The notes: generated by a model from the sequence alone, not told the origin. Positions 25,602-36,087 are shown, counted from the stretch's first letter. The stretch is 64,000 nt of DNA from Azoarcus indigens (GCF_004361735.1 NZ_SNVV01000006.1:62001-126000); one strand, 5' to 3'. A program made the numbers and translations.

Positions 25602-28195
25602 AACGGCAGCTCCAGGTGGAAGGTGGCGCCCTGCCCCACCGCGCCCTCGGCCCACACCCGGCCGCCCATGCGCTGGACGGCCTTGCGCACGATGGCGAGG
25701 CCAACCCCGGTGCCGGCGTAGTCCTCCGCCCGCTGCAGACGCTGGAATATCTCGAAAATGCGGTCGTGGAATTTCATGTCGAATCCGATTCCATTGTCCT
25801 GGACACGTACATGACAGCGCTCTCCCTCCGCCCGCGCCGAAATACGGACTTCGGGAGAAGCGGCATCCTTTGAGTACTTGAGAGCGTTATCAACGAGATT
25901 TCGCAGAACTTGCGCCAGACCGTCGGGGTCCGCCTGCACCCTCAGCTCCGGCACGTCCACTTCGATGCGGGTATGGCCGCTTTCCAGCTCTGCGGCCCGT
26001 TCAGCGAGTATGCCACGCACCATGTCGGGCAGGTTTACCTCGGTCCGCTGCAAGGTGCGGCGCTCCATGCGGGAGTATGCGAGCAGGTCGTCGATCAGCC
26101 GTGCCATCTGCTTCACGCCGGAGCGGATATGGCGGATGAAAAGTTTTCCCTCCTCGTCCAGTTGGCCGGCGTAATCCTCCATCAGCAGGTGGCTGTAGCC
26201 GTCGATGCCACGCAATGGTGCCTTGAGGTCGTGGGACACGGAGTAGGCGAAGGTCTCCAGCTCCTTGTTCAGCACGGCCAACTGCGCAGTACGCTGCTCC
26301 ACCCGCGCTTCCAGTTCGGCGTTGAGTTCGCGCATCGCTGCATCGGTACGATGGCGTTCGGTGACATCGGTGAGCAGGCCGGTGCGCTCGGCCAACTGGC
26401 CGTCGGCATCGCGCTGCAGGCTGCCACGCTCTTCCACCCAGATGTACCTGCCGTCGCCGGTGCGGATGCGGTACTCCCGCAGGAGGCTGTCTCCCTCGGC
26501 GCCCGGTTGCTCGACGCGCTCCCTATCGTCCGGATGCACCAGGTCGATGAAGCGGAAATCCTCCGCCGTCAGCTGGCTAGTGCTGTACCCCCAGCGATGG
26601 ACGTTCTCGGAAACGTAGGCGACCGGCCAGCCGGGTGACAGCCTCCACCGGAACAGCACCGTCGGGCTGGCTTCCACCACGGCGGCCGCGGCTTTCAGCG
26701 CCGCTTGGTCGCGGTAGCGATTGGTAAGATCCAGCAAGGCGCCGATGACAGCCGGGCCGCCCTCGTAGTCGATCCGGCTGCCATACACCTCCACCGGGAA
26801 AGAACTGCCGTCGCGCCGCATGCCGCGGAACTCGTACTGGACAAAGTCCACCTCGCCGGCGGTCCGGCGTCGCAGTTGCTCGGTCACCCGCGGCAGGTCG
26901 TTCGGATGCACCAGGCGGGCAATGGGGAGGTCGATGATCTCCTCCACCTCATAGCCGAACCACTCGGCCAGCCGCGGATTGGCATAGGTCATGCGGCCAT
27001 CGCGAACGAGGTAGACGCCGACCAGGGTGCGCTCGACCAGCCCGCGGAAACGCGCCTCGCTCGCGGCGATGGCGGCAGCGGCGTCGCGATCCTGCTGCAG
27101 GTCGAAGCAACTGCCGATGTAGCCGAGGAAACGGCCGTCCCCGCCGAGGATGGGCTCGGCATGGCTCGCCATCCAGTGGTAATCGCCATTGCGGAAACGC
27201 AGGCGGTACTCGGTGGAGAACGGCCGGCGTGCCGACAGCGCAGCGCGGAAAATCTGCCGCCAGCTGGCGAGGTCGTCCGGATGCATCCCCGCCAGCCAGC
27301 CTTCACCAAGCTCCTGCGCCAACTCGCGCCCGGTGGAGGACAGCCAGGCCTGGTTGAAGTAATCGAAGGCCCCCGCCGCGTCCGCGCGCCAGATGGGGTT
27401 GGGCATGCGGTCCAGCAGGCGGACGTGGTAGTCACGCGAATCCAGCACCTCGCGCATCAGCGAAGACAGCTGGCGCCCGAGCAAACCCAACTCGTCGCTG
27501 CCTGACACTGGCCGCGGCAGATTGCCGCCACGCGCCTGGGAGCGGGTGTAAGCCAGCAGTTGCTCGATGCGGTCGGTCAGCAGCACCTTCACCAGCGCGC
27601 CGATGCCGAGCGACAACAGCAGGATGGGCAGGAGGACGATCAGGCTTTGCCGCAAGGCCTGCTGGCGGGCCGAGCGCAGCAGCGCGCCGGTATCCATCAG
27701 GATCACCGCGTAGCCCGCCTGGGTGGAGCGGATCTGCCCCACCGGCGCCGGCAGCCGCACCGGGAAGACACCCCACAGCCGGTCGCTGCCTCGATCGCCC
27801 GCCACCTGACCGGCCAAGGTGCGTCGCGCCGCACTCACCAGCGCCGATGGCGGCGCCGGCAAGCCGACCTCCGCCAGCGTGTGCCCCTCCAGCCCCGGCC
27901 TGGTGGCGGCGACAATACGCTCGCCGCTACCGACGAAGGCGGCATAGACCAGGTGCGGCAGGGTCACCCTCTGCGCCACCAGCTGGCGCGCATAGCGGCC
28001 CTCTCCCTCGGCCAGTGCCGCCTCCAGGTTGGCCGCCAGGGTGCCGCCGGAATGACGGGCGATCATCTCCACCCGGGTACGCGCATCTTCCGAATAGCTG
28101 TTCAGGATGAAGGCAAACTGGCCGGCAGCCACCAGCACGCCGAACACCAGAACGATGCCAAGCAGCAATTGGCGCAGGGGCAGGTAGCTGACCAC
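25598..28195 (-). CDS. Membrane PAS histidine kinase
   Basis: An 865-residue sensor kinase. TM1 is at about 8-30, a periplasmic domain of about 155 residues follows, and TM2 is at about 186-207. Three PAS domains span about 255-375, 380-500 and 510-630, then HisKA with His near 655 in SYSVSHDLKAPLRG and an HATPase domain (about 745-862, with AGTGVGLAIVRKAV). HisKA belongs to the phytochrome-like type usual with Rcp1 regulators. The start is GTG at 28195, with AGGAGG just upstream inside the end of the lipoprotein gene; only one base separates the two genes. It probably senses the adjacent binding protein and signals to the coupled receiver. Confidence 0.9.
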   Translation of the reverse strand: MVSYLPLRQLLLGIVLVFGVLVAAGQFAFILNSYSEDARTRVEMIARHSGGTLAANLEAALAEGEGRYARQLVAQRVTLPHLVYAAFVGSGERIVAATRPGLEGHTLAEVGLPAPPSALVSAARRTLAGQVAGDRGSDRLWGVFPVRLPAPVGQIRSTQAGYAVILMDTGALLRSARQQALRQSLIVLLPILLLSLGIGALVKVLLTDRIEQLLAYTRSQARGGNLPRPVSGSDELGLLGRQLSSLMREVLDSRDYHVRLLDRMPNPIWRADAAGAFDYFNQAWLSSTGRELAQELGEGWLAGMHPDDLASWRQIFRAALSARRPFSTEYRLRFRNGDYHWMASHAEPILGGDGRFLGYIGSCFDLQQDRDAAAAIAASEARFRGLVERTLVGVYLVRDGRMTYANPRLAEWFGYEVEEIIDLPIARLVHPNDLPRVTEQLRRRTAGEVDFVQYEFRGMRRDGSSFPVEVYGSRIDYEGGPAVIGALLDLTNRYRDQAALKAAAAVVEASPTVLFRWRLSPGWPVAYVSENVHRWGYSTSQLTAEDFRFIDLVHPDDRERVEQPGAEGDSLLREYRIRTGDGRYIWVEERGSLQRDADGQLAERTGLLTDVTERHRTDAAMRELNAELEARVEQRTAQLAVLNKELETFAYSVSHDLKAPLRGIDGYSHLLMEDYAGQLDEEGKLFIRHIRSGVKQMARLIDDLLAYSRMERRTLQRTEVNLPDMVRGILAERAAELESGHTRIEVDVPELRVQADPDGLAQVLRNLVDNALKYSKDAASPEVRISARAEGERCHVRVQDNGIGFDMKFHDRIFEIFQRLQRAEDYAGTGVGLAIVRKAVQRMGGRVWAEGAVGQGATFHLELPL

Positions 28196-28196
28196 C

Positions 28197-29162
28197 TCAT
28201 ACCTCCTCGATCAGGCTGGAATCGAGCAGGCTCTCTCCAGGCACCTGGGCATGCAGCAAGCGGTAGTTGTGCAGCGTGAGCGCCACCTGTCCAAGGACCT
28301 CGGCCAGCTCGCCGCTGGCAAAAAGGCGGCGGTTCTCCGCAGGATCCGGCAGGCGCAGGCCCTGCAAGGCGAGGCTGAAGGCTTCCGGCGGCAGGCCGGC
28401 TCGCGGTCCCAGCGCCTGCGCGGCGGCTCGCGGGTCTGCCAACAAGCGCTCACGCCCGGCGAAGTGGCCAGCGATCAGACAACGGACATCGGCCCGGCGG
28501 CTGGCAAGCTGCAGTTCGCGGACCACGATCACGTTCGCGAGCTCCCCGGCCATCTCCCGGGTAGAGAACAACTCGCGCGCGCCCAGGGCCAGCAAGCGGG
28601 AACGCACCGGCTCGGCACTGACCAGCGCATCCACCCGCCGTTCAAGGTAAGCATCTTCATGCCGATCCAGCGGCAACGGCACGAAGACCACTTCATCGAG
28701 TCCAATGCCGGCGCGCTCCAGCGCCTTCGCGACCAGGTAGGCACCTCCTGCTTCCGTTTCGACGCCAACGCGGGCACCCCGCAGGGAGCCCAGGCCTTCG
28801 GCCGGAGGCCGCGTCAGCAGACCGCTCGCGCCCTCGGAAAAATCTACCACGCAGACCAGCCGCGGCGCCTGATCGTGTGCAGCCAGCAGCAGGGCTTCAT
28901 CCAGCGTCACCACCGCCGCGTCCAGGCTGCCGTTGCGAAAGGCCGCCAGTACCATGGAAGCATTGGGGAAATCGAGCAGACGGGCACAAGCGGGAGGCAG
29001 CAGCGCCTCGGACTCCGCCAGCCTCAGGCTGGCTGTGCCAGGCCAGGGGCAAGCCCCCACCAACAAGGGGGGGCGAGTGAGAGCGCAGCCAGACAGCGCA
29101 AGCGGCAGCGTCGCGCTGATCGGCAAGGCAGGCAAGGTGGCGAGAAAACGACGACGCTCCAC
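28197..29162 (-). CDS. Substrate-binding lipoprotein (NMT1/THI5-like) of a signalling operon
   Basis: A 321-residue periplasmic lipoprotein. A basic n-region (MERRRF), hydrophobic core and lipobox LSGC with C26 predict lipid attachment. The mature part resembles ABC transporter substrate-binding proteins of the NMT1/SsuA class: VGACPWPGTASLRLAE, then a hinge, ASGLLTRPPAEGLGSLRGARVGVE, and EVVFVPLPLDRHEDAYLERRVDALV. No permease or ATPase gene is adjacent; instead a histidine kinase starts one base after its stop. It is therefore likely a ligand receptor for signalling rather than transport (inference). The start is GTG; ligand unknown. Confidence 0.8.
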   Translation of the reverse strand: MERRRFLATLPALPISATLPLALSGCALTRPPLLVGACPWPGTASLRLAESEALLPPACARLLDFPNASMVLAAFRNGSLDAAVVTLDEALLLAAHDQAPRLVCVVDFSEGASGLLTRPPAEGLGSLRGARVGVETEAGGAYLVAKALERAGIGLDEVVFVPLPLDRHEDAYLERRVDALVSAEPVRSRLLALGARELFSTREMAGELANVIVVRELQLASRRADVRCLIAGHFAGRERLLADPRAAAQALGPRAGLPPEAFSLALQGLRLPDPAENRRLFASGELAEVLGQVALTLHNYRLLHAQVPGESLLDSSLIEEV

Positions 29163-29375
29163 GCTCCGGCACCACTCCTCGTCACGTGCCGCGAGCGGCT
29201 ACGGTAGGGAACAGGCCGCAGGCAAGCAGTCCGCGCGCCTGCAGCAACTTGCGTTTCGATTATCGAGTGTAATGCAGACCGACGCCCCAACGCGCTTTCG
29301 GCGATGCCAACCGGACAAGGGGTCGCCTGCCAGGGTGCCTGGAGCAGCACGCACTGGCCGGCAAAACGGCAAGCC

Positions 29376-29415
29376 GAAAAAACAAAGGGCCCTCAGCCAT
29401 CGGCCGCGGGCCCTT
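29376..29415 (-). terminator. Rho-independent terminator after ssb
   Basis: AAGGGCCC (29385-29392) pairs with GGGCCCTT (29408-29415); on the minus strand the stem is followed by TGTTTTTTC. It lies 20 bases past the ssb stop, in the 272-bp gap before the lipoprotein operon. The rest of that gap must hold the lipoprotein operon promoter; I see no clear boxes. Confidence 0.85.
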
Positions 29416-29434
29416 GCATCCGGCAGGAATGGGA

Positions 29435-29944
29435 TCAGAACGGGATGTCGTCGTCGAAATCGCCGAAACCACCGCTGTTGCTGTTGGCGTTGCTGGCCGG
29501 CGCGGGGCGGGAGGCCGGTGCCGGCGCGCGGGACTGCTGCGGCGCCGGTGCATCGTAGCCACCACCATAACCGCCACTGTCGCCCCCACGCATCGGGGCG
29601 TCGCCACCTTCACGGCGACCCAGCATCTTCATCTCGTCGGCGCGGATCTCGGTGGTATAGCGATCCTGACCGCTCTGGTCCTGCCACTTGCGGGTGCGCA
29701 GGCTGCCCTCGATATAAACCTGGCTGCCCTTGCGCAGGTACTGCCCGGCGATCTCGGCCAGCTTGCCGTAGAAGCTGACCCGGTGCCACTCGGTGGCCTC
29801 ACGGCGCTCGCCACTGGCCTTGTCGCGCCAGCTTTCAGTCGTGGCGAGGCGGATATTGCAGATCGCGTCGCCCGACGGGGCAAAACGGCTTTCCGGATCA
29901 GCCCCCAGGTTGCCGACCAGAATCACTTTGTTAACGGAAGCCAT
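29435..29944 (-). CDS. ssb: Single-stranded DNA-binding protein
   Basis: A 169-residue SSB: OB-fold domain at about 1-110 ([54 protein letters not shown]), a Gly/Pro/Ala-rich disordered linker, and the conserved acidic tip DFDDDIPF that recruits repair and replication partners. The start at 29944 is set by the AAAGGAGAA Shine-Dalgarno and the canonical N-terminus. It lies downstream of an MFS gene and near uvrA, an order common in betaproteobacteria. Confidence 0.96.
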   Translation of the reverse strand: MASVNKVILVGNLGADPESRFAPSGDAICNIRLATTESWRDKASGERREATEWHRVSFYGKLAEIAGQYLRKGSQVYIEGSLRTRKWQDQSGQDRYTTEIRADEMKMLGRREGGDAPMRGGDSGGYGGGYDAPAPQQSRAPAPASRPAPASNANSNSGGFGDFDDDIPF

Positions 29945-30002
29945 CGGTTCTCCTTTGATTTCGAGATGCAGACCGCCCGCGCCGGGCAATCATCAGGTTC
30001 TT

Positions 30003-31211
30003 TCAGCCGCCGCTTGCGGCCGGAACGACGCGCACGGGCGGGGGGTTCATTGTTGCCGCCAGGGCCAGCCACAGCAGCGCGAGCCCGCCACAGGACAGGA
30101 AGACGGCCGCCGGTCCCTGGTGTTGCGCCAGCCAGCCGCCCAGCGCACCGCCGAGGAAAAGTCCGGTGGATTGCAGCGTATTGTAGACGCCCAGCGCGGT
30201 CCCCTTGGCATCCGCCGGCGCGATGCGCGAGATCCAGGATGGCTGCGTGGCCTCCAACACGTTGAAGGCAATGAAGAACAAGGTCAGCCAGAGGCCCAGC
30301 GCATAGACCCCGTGGCCGAAGGCATAGAAACCGAGCTGCACGACCACCAGCAGCGCTACCGCAGTATTGAACACCAGCTTCATGCGGTTGTAGCGCTCGG
30401 CGAAAATGATGGCCGGCACCATGAAGACGAAGGACACCAGCACCGCCGGCAGATACACCTTCCAGTGCTCGGCCACCGGCAGGCCGGCGGTGGAGATCAG
30501 CGCCGCCGGCACCATGACCCACATCGTGGTCTGAATCAGGTGCAGCACGAAAACGCCGATGTTGAGCCGCATCAATTGCCCGTCGCGCAGCACATCGACG
30601 AAGCGGCCTGCATTGGCCCTGGGCACCTGCGGCGCCCCGGGCACCACCCAGCCCAGCACCGCCATCGCACACAGGGCCAGCGCGGCGGTGAGCCAAAACA
30701 GGCCGCTCATGCCAACCCAGGCATACAGCAGCGGCGCGCCCACCAGCGAGAGGGCGAATACCAGACCGATGCTGGAACCTATCATCGCCATCACCTTGGT
30801 GCGGTGCTGGTCGCGGGTGAGATCGGCGGCCAGCGCGGTAACCGCAGCGGAAATCGCGCCCGCGCCCTGCAGCACCCGGCCGGCGATGATGCCGTAGATA
30901 CCGTCCGCACAGGCGGCGACCACGCTGCCGACGGCGAACAGCAGCAGGCCGAAGAAGATCACCGGCTTGCGACCGAAGCGGTCTGACGCGGCGCCGTAAG
31001 CGATCTGCAGACAGGCCTGGGTCAGGCCGTAGGCGCCGATGGCGAGGCCGACCAGCGTGAGGTTGTCGCCGCCCGGAATGTGCTGCGCGTGGGCGGAAAA
31101 GACCGGCAGGATCAGGAACAGGCCGAACATCCGCAGCGCGAAGATCACCGCCAGGCTGATACCGGCCCGGCGTTCAGCGGCCGTCATCGAATCGCGCGCA
31201 GAGGAAGACAT
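30003..31211 (-). CDS. MFS transporter, YajR-like
   Basis: A 402-residue major facilitator with about twelve hydrophobic segments. The MFS signature between TM2 and TM3 is present ([17 protein letters not shown]), as is the TM5 alternation segment [19 protein letters not shown]. It resembles drug-efflux-type carriers such as YajR but lacks an added C-terminal soluble domain. The start at 31211 is chosen because [17 protein letters not shown] leads directly into TM1; the upstream open frame has no homology. It is divergent from uvrA and precedes ssb by 58 bases; substrate unknown. Confidence 0.85.
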   Translation of the reverse strand: MSSSARDSMTAAERRAGISLAVIFALRMFGLFLILPVFSAHAQHIPGGDNLTLVGLAIGAYGLTQACLQIAYGAASDRFGRKPVIFFGLLLFAVGSVVAACADGIYGIIAGRVLQGAGAISAAVTALAADLTRDQHRTKVMAMIGSSIGLVFALSLVGAPLLYAWVGMSGLFWLTAALALCAMAVLGWVVPGAPQVPRANAGRFVDVLRDGQLMRLNIGVFVLHLIQTTMWVMVPAALISTAGLPVAEHWKVYLPAVLVSFVFMVPAIIFAERYNRMKLVFNTAVALLVVVQLGFYAFGHGVYALGLWLTLFFIAFNVLEATQPSWISRIAPADAKGTALGVYNTLQSTGLFLGGALGGWLAQHQGPAAVFLSCGGLALLWLALAATMNPPPVRVVPAASGG

Positions 31212-31243
31212 GCTGGCGGTAGACAAAAGAACGCATTCTAACA

Positions 31244-31273
31244 TTGGCCCACGGCGCCCTTCTCTCTTATAGT
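31244..31273 (+). promoter_or_regulatory. Sigma-70-like promoter of uvrA
   Basis: TTGGCC (31244-31249), an 18-base spacer and TATAGT (31268-31273) lie 39 bases before the uvrA ATG. No CTGT-N8-ACAG LexA box is visible here. Confidence 0.55.
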
Positions 31274-31311
31274 CCAACGTTGCCCTCCGCCCTCCTCCCG
31301 AGCAGCCGCCC

Positions 31312-34137
31312 ATGGACGAAATCCGCATCCGCGGTGCCCGCACCCACAATCTCAAGAATGTGAACCTGGATCTGCCGCGTAACCGGCTGACCGTGATCAC
31401 CGGGCTGTCCGGCTCGGGCAAATCCTCGCTGGCCTTCGACACCCTTTACGCCGAGGGGCAGCGGCGCTATGTGGAATCGCTCTCCGCCTACGCCCGCCAG
31501 TTCCTGCAGCTGATGGAGAAGCCCGACGTGGATCTCATCGAGGGCCTGTCGCCCGCGATCTCCATCGAGCAGAAGGCCACCAGCCACAACCCGCGCTCCA
31601 CCGTCGGCACCGTCACCGAGATCCACGACTACCTGCGCCTGCTCTACGCGCGCGCCGGCACGCCCCACTGCCCGGACCACCCGGAGCATGCGCTGGAGGC
31701 GCAGAGCGTGTCGCAGATGGTGGACCACGTCCTCGCTCTGCCGGAGGACACCAAGCTGATGATCCTGGCGCCGGTGGTAACCGGCCGCAAAGGCGAGCAG
31801 CATGACCTGTTCTCCGAACTACGCGCCCAGGGCTTTGTACGGGCGCGGGTGGATGGCGAGGTCTTCGAGCTGGATGCGATGCCGCCGCTGGAGAAGGGGC
31901 GTCGCCACAACGTCGAGGTGGTGATAGACCGCCTCAAGGTCCGCGGCGATCTGCGCAGCCGCCTCGCCGAGTCCTTCGAGACCGCGCTGACACATGCCGA
32001 TGGCCGGGCCATTGCGCTGGAGATGGACAGCGGCAAGGAGCACCTCTTCTCCACCCGCTTCGCCTGCCCGGTATGCAGCTTCGCGCTGGCCGAACTGGAG
32101 CCGCGGCTGTTTTCCTTCAACAACCCGGCCGGCGCCTGTCCGAAGTGCGATGGCCTAGGCCAAGTCGATTTCTTCGACCCGTTGCGGGTCGTGGCACACC
32201 CGCAGCTCTCCCTCGCCGCCGGCGCCATCCGCGGCTGGGACAGGCGCAACCAGTTCTACTTCCAGATGCTGGCCAGCCTCGCGGCCCACTACCAGTTCGA
32301 CGTGGACACGCCCTTCGAAGAACTGCCCGCCGACATCCGCGACACCGTGCTGCACGGCTCCGGCAAGACCAAGGTGGCCTTCCGCTACCTCTCCGACAAC
32401 GGTCGCATGGTCAGCAAGGAACACCCCTTCGAGGGCATCATTCCCAACCTCGAACGGCGCTACCGCGAGACCGACTCCCTCGCCGTGCGCGAGGAGCTGG
32501 CCAAGTACCGCGCCACTCAGCCCTGCCCTGTGTGCCACGGCACCCGGCTGCGCTCCGAAGCCCGGCACGTGCTGATCGGCGACAAGCCGCTGCCCTCGGT
32601 GAGCCGGCTGCCGCTGGGCCAGTGCAAGCACTTCTTCGACACCCTGCAGCTGAGTGGTCACCGCGCTCAGGTGGCAGACAAGATCGTCAAGGAAATCTCC
32701 GACCGCCTCAGCTTCCTGATCGACGTCGGCCTGGATTACCTCTCGCTGGATCGCTCAGCGGATACGCTCTCCGGCGGAGAAGCGCAGCGCATCCGGCTCG
32801 CCAGCCAGATCGGCTCCGGCCTCACCGGCGTGATGTATGTGCTGGACGAGCCTTCCATTGGCCTGCACCAACGCGACAATGACCGCTTGCTCGTCACCCT
32901 GGGCCGCCTCCGCGATCTCGGCAACACGGTGATCGTGGTCGAGCACGACGAGGACGCCATCCGCAGCGCCGACTATCTGGTGGACATGGGCCCTGGTGCC
33001 GGCGAGCACGGCGGCCGCATCGTCGCGGCCGGCACGCCGGAGGCGGTCATCTCCAACCCGGATTCGCTGACCGGCGCCTACCTCTCCGGCCAGCGCAGCA
33101 TCGCCGTTCCCGGCGAGCGGCGCACACCGGATCCCGAACGCATGCTGCGTCTCACCGGCGCCCGCGGCAACAACCTCAAGAGCGTTACGCTGAAGCTGCC
33201 TGTCGGCCTGCTAACCTGCGTCACCGGGGTCTCCGGCTCCGGCAAGTCCACTCTGATCAACGACACCCTGGCGGCACTCGCCGCTCGCCACCTGAACGGC
33301 TCCAGCGTGGAAGCCGCGCCTTACGATCAGGTCGAGGGCCTGGATGCCTTCGACAAGGTCATCAACGTCGACCAATCGCCCATCGGCCGCACGCCCCGCT
33401 CCAACCCGGCCACCTACACCGGCCTGCTGACCCCGATACGCGAGCTCTTCGCTGGCGTGCCGGAGGCGCGCGCCCGCGGTTACGGGCCGGGCCGCTTCTC
33501 CTTCAACGTCAAGGGCGGCCGCTGCGAAGCCTGTCAGGGCGACGGCATGATCAAGGTAGAGATGCACTTCCTGCCCGATATGTACGTGCCCTGCGACGTC
33601 TGCCATGGAAAGCGCTACAACCGCGAAACCCTGGAGATCCGCTACAAGGGCAGGACCATCTACGAAGTGCTGGACATGACGGTGGAACAGGCGCTGGAGT
33701 TTTTCCGCCCGGTACCGGCGGTCGCGCGCAAGTTGGAGACCCTCATGGACGTCGGCCTGGGCTACATCCGCCTGGGCCAGAGCGCGACCACCCTGTCCGG
33801 CGGCGAGGCGCAGCGGGTCAAACTGGCGCTGGAGTTGTCCAAGCGTGACACCGGGCGCACCCTGTACATCCTGGATGAACCCACCACCGGCCTGCATTTC
33901 CAGGACATCGAACTTCTGCTCCAGGTCCTCCACCGCCTGCGCGACCACGGCAACACCATCGTCGTCATCGAGCACAACCTGGACGTGATCAAGACCGCGG
34001 ACTGGCTGATCGACCTAGGCCCGGAGGGCGGCGCCGGCGGCGGCTGCATCCTCTGCGAGGGACCGCCAGAAGCCGTTGCCGCTAGTCCCGGCAGCCATAC
34101 AGGTCGCTACCTTGCCCCCCTGCTTGCTCGCCGCTGA
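31312..34137 (+). CDS. uvrA: Excinuclease ABC subunit A
   Basis: A 941-residue UvrA, the damage-recognition ATPase of nucleotide excision repair. Both ABC modules are complete: Walker [21 protein letters not shown] at about 33 and [15 protein letters not shown] at about 640, two signatures ([12 protein letters not shown] and [12 protein letters not shown]), and Walker B segments [12 protein letters not shown] and [11 protein letters not shown]. Zinc modules are visible ([12 protein letters not shown] with CPKCDGLG, and CEACQGDGM with [10 protein letters not shown]). Length is typical. Divergent from the MFS gene. Confidence 0.97.
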   Translation: MDEIRIRGARTHNLKNVNLDLPRNRLTVITGLSGSGKSSLAFDTLYAEGQRRYVESLSAYARQFLQLMEKPDVDLIEGLSPAISIEQKATSHNPRSTVGTVTEIHDYLRLLYARAGTPHCPDHPEHALEAQSVSQMVDHVLALPEDTKLMILAPVVTGRKGEQHDLFSELRAQGFVRARVDGEVFELDAMPPLEKGRRHNVEVVIDRLKVRGDLRSRLAESFETALTHADGRAIALEMDSGKEHLFSTRFACPVCSFALAELEPRLFSFNNPAGACPKCDGLGQVDFFDPLRVVAHPQLSLAAGAIRGWDRRNQFYFQMLASLAAHYQFDVDTPFEELPADIRDTVLHGSGKTKVAFRYLSDNGRMVSKEHPFEGIIPNLERRYRETDSLAVREELAKYRATQPCPVCHGTRLRSEARHVLIGDKPLPSVSRLPLGQCKHFFDTLQLSGHRAQVADKIVKEISDRLSFLIDVGLDYLSLDRSADTLSGGEAQRIRLASQIGSGLTGVMYVLDEPSIGLHQRDNDRLLVTLGRLRDLGNTVIVVEHDEDAIRSADYLVDMGPGAGEHGGRIVAAGTPEAVISNPDSLTGAYLSGQRSIAVPGERRTPDPERMLRLTGARGNNLKSVTLKLPVGLLTCVTGVSGSGKSTLINDTLAALAARHLNGSSVEAAPYDQVEGLDAFDKVINVDQSPIGRTPRSNPATYTGLLTPIRELFAGVPEARARGYGPGRFSFNVKGGRCEACQGDGMIKVEMHFLPDMYVPCDVCHGKRYNRETLEIRYKGRTIYEVLDMTVEQALEFFRPVPAVARKLETLMDVGLGYIRLGQSATTLSGGEAQRVKLALELSKRDTGRTLYILDEPTTGLHFQDIELLLQVLHRLRDHGNTIVVIEHNLDVIKTADWLIDLGPEGGAGGGCILCEGPPEAVAASPGSHTGRYLAPLLARR

Positions 34138-34232
34138 TACGTCGGGGAGCGCCGCCCCTCCGTCGGCACTTGCAGCCGGGCCAGGAGAGGACGACCATCG
34201 AACTCGTCCAAAAGAAATAGGCGGCAGCGGCA

Positions 34233-34532
34233 ATGGCGGAACTACAGATTGACCATCGGGCGCGCTTCCTGCAGCGCATCGAGCGGCGAGCCAAGTTCCT
34301 GAAGACCCTGCTGGCGAGCAATCTCGGCGTGTTTCTGCCCTCGGAAGAAAAACAGCGCCGCCAGACCATAGAGCAGGTTGTTCGCATGACCGCCCGCCAC
34401 AGCGAACTTCCCCATCTAGGCCAAGACACTCTCGCCGAGGCCTACACTATCTTGTTGAACCATCTGGAAGAAATGCAGCGGGTACTGCCCCACGATGTGC
34501 AGTACCGCAACCGCATCAAACGCAACTGGTAA
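34233..34532 (+). CDS. Uncharacterised 99-aa protein
   Basis: A soluble, highly charged and probably helical protein (about 20 Arg/Lys, no transmembrane segment, no cysteine) beginning MAELQIDHRARFLQRIERRA and ending DVQYRNRIKRNW. I do not recognise a family. The ATG has an AGGCGG sequence about eleven bases upstream. It follows uvrA by 95 bases on the same strand and ends three bases from the converging galE stop. Codon use is in keeping with the neighbours. It is probably expressed with uvrA; no function is proposed. Confidence 0.6.
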   Translation: MAELQIDHRARFLQRIERRAKFLKTLLASNLGVFLPSEEKQRRQTIEQVVRMTARHSELPHLGQDTLAEAYTILLNHLEEMQRVLPHDVQYRNRIKRNW

Positions 34533-34535
34533 GCG

Positions 34536-35558
34536 TCAGGACTTCGGATAGCCCTCGGGGTTGGCGCTCTGCCACCGCCAGGAGTCCGCGCACATCTCGG
34601 TCAGTCCCCGTTGGGCCCGCCAGCCCAGCACCTTGGCGGCAAAAGCCGGATCCGCCCAGCACTCAGCCACATCACCCGCGCGCCGATCTACGATGCGGTA
34701 AGGCACCTGCCGGCCGGAAGCCGAACTGAAAGCCTCGACTACCTCGAGCACACTATAACCACGGCCCGTCCCCAGGTTCAGCGTCGTTACAGTGGACAGA
34801 TCCTTCATCCGCTGCAGTGCGGCCACATGCCCCTGGGCAAGGTCCACAACGTGGATGTAATCCCGCACGCCGGTGCCATCGGGCGTAGGGTAATCGCCAC
34901 CGAACACGTGCAGTTCCTTCAGACGACCGACCGCCACCTGGCTGACGTAGGGCATGAGATTGTTTGGCAGACCGTTGGGGTCCTCGCCGATCTGCCCGCT
35001 CTCATGCGCCCCTACCGGATTGAAGTAGCGCAGCAGCACGATTTTCCATTCGGGGTCGGCAACTCCGACATCGCGCAGAATCTCCTCACTCATCAGCTTC
35101 GTGCGCCCGTAGGGATTGGTCGCCGACGTGGGAAAGTCCTCTTTGATCGGAACACTCGCCGGATCGCCGTAAACCGTCGCCGACGAACTGAATACCAGGC
35201 GCTTCACGCCGAATTCGCCCATCACCCGGGTCAGTGCCAGCACCCCGCCCAAATTGTTCTCGTAATAGGCCAATGGCAGCCGAACCGACTCTCCGACCGC
35301 CTTCTTGGCTGCGAAGTGGATCACTGCGTCGATAGCCGCTTCCGCAAAGATCCCGCGCAAGGCCTGTTCATCCCTAACGTCGCAGATATGTACCGCAGCA
35401 AACTGCTTGTCGGCGAGCGCAGCCACCCGCTCCAGAGCCACCGGGCTGCTGTTTGACAGGTCATCCAGCGCCACAACCTCAAAACCTGCCTGGAGCAACT
35501 CCAGACACGTGTGGGATCCGATGTAGCCCGCCGCACCGGTTACCAATATCCGCGCCAT
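34536..35558 (-). CDS. galE: UDP-glucose 4-epimerase
   Basis: A 340-residue short-chain dehydrogenase-fold epimerase that interconverts UDP-glucose and UDP-galactose with bound NAD+. Visible are the GAAGYIGSH nucleotide loop at the N-terminus, VIHFAAKKAVGESV, the catalytic SSSATVYG Ser and NPYGRTK Tyr/Lys, and RDYIHVVDLAQGHV. Length matches E. coli GalE (338). The start at 35558 has GGAG eight bases upstream and begins the Rossmann strand. It probably supplies sugar nucleotides for surface polysaccharide. Confidence 0.95.
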   Translation of the reverse strand: MARILVTGAAGYIGSHTCLELLQAGFEVVALDDLSNSSPVALERVAALADKQFAAVHICDVRDEQALRGIFAEAAIDAVIHFAAKKAVGESVRLPLAYYENNLGGVLALTRVMGEFGVKRLVFSSSATVYGDPASVPIKEDFPTSATNPYGRTKLMSEEILRDVGVADPEWKIVLLRYFNPVGAHESGQIGEDPNGLPNNLMPYVSQVAVGRLKELHVFGGDYPTPDGTGVRDYIHVVDLAQGHVAALQRMKDLSTVTTLNLGTGRGYSVLEVVEAFSSASGRQVPYRIVDRRAGDVAECWADPAFAAKVLGWRAQRGLTEMCADSWRWQSANPEGYPKS

Positions 35559-35610
35559 CGATTTCTCCTGAACTGAATTACGCTGCATCTGGAAAAAATT
35601 CGTTGCAGAA

Positions 35611-35640
35611 ATAAAAAAAGGCCGGGAGTCCCCGACCTTT
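35611..35640 (-). terminator. Terminator of the alpha (rpsM-rplQ) operon
   Basis: AAGGCCGGG (35618-35626) pairs with CCCGACCTT (35631-35639; one G-U pair on the minus strand) around a four-base loop, followed on the minus strand by seven T. It ends the long ribosomal transcript 29 bases after the rplQ stop. Confidence 0.88.
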
Positions 35641-35668
35641 CTTCATTCAAGCGGTTTGCTTACGCCAA

Positions 35669-36064
35669 TCACGCAGCAGCGGCTGCCTGATCAACCGCCT
35701 CGCCTTCCGGACGATCCAGCAGTTCGACCAGCGCCATCGGCGCATTGTCGCCGTCGCGGAAACCGAACTTTAGGATGCGCAGGTAGCCACCGTTGCGGCT
35801 AGCGTAGCGCGGGCCCAGCTCGTCGAACAGCTTGACGACCATGTCGCGGTCGCGCAGACGGTTGAAAGCCAGACGGCGATTGGACAGGCTGGGCTTTTTA
35901 CCCAGAGTGATCATCGGCTCTACCACGCGCCGCAGTTCCTTGGCCTTGGGCAGAGTGGTCTTGATGACTTCGTGGCGCAGAAGCGCGTTGGCCATGTTCC
36001 GGAACATCGCCTGACGGTGGCTGCTGGTCCGGTTAAGCTTGCGAAGACCGTTGCGGTGACGCAT
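35669..36064 (-). CDS. rplQ: 50S ribosomal protein L17
   Basis: 131 residues (E. coli 127). [20 protein letters not shown] and [20 protein letters not shown] are unmistakable L17. It lies at the bottom of the large subunit near the exit tunnel. Last gene of the alpha operon, 23 bases after rpoA and directly before a strong terminator. The C-terminal tail is Ala-rich and slightly longer than in E. coli. Confidence 0.97.
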   Translation of the reverse strand: MRHRNGLRKLNRTSSHRQAMFRNMANALLRHEVIKTTLPKAKELRRVVEPMITLGKKPSLSNRRLAFNRLRDRDMVVKLFDELGPRYASRNGGYLRILKFGFRDGDNAPMALVELLDRPEGEAVDQAAAAA

Positions 36065-36087
36065 TTCTTTTCCTCACTTCCCGCCGG

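Noticed and set aside
22285-25704. An 1139-codon frame fusing upstream sequence to the REC-REC-GGDEF-EAL protein
   Set aside because: The first 187 codons lie over the single-domain response regulator in another frame and have no homology; the ATG at 25143 begins a canonical receiver.
31211-31311. LexA/SOS box in the MFS-uvrA divergent region
   Set aside because: No CTGT-N8-ACAG or close variant is present; CTG triplets near 31212 lack a partner at the right distance.
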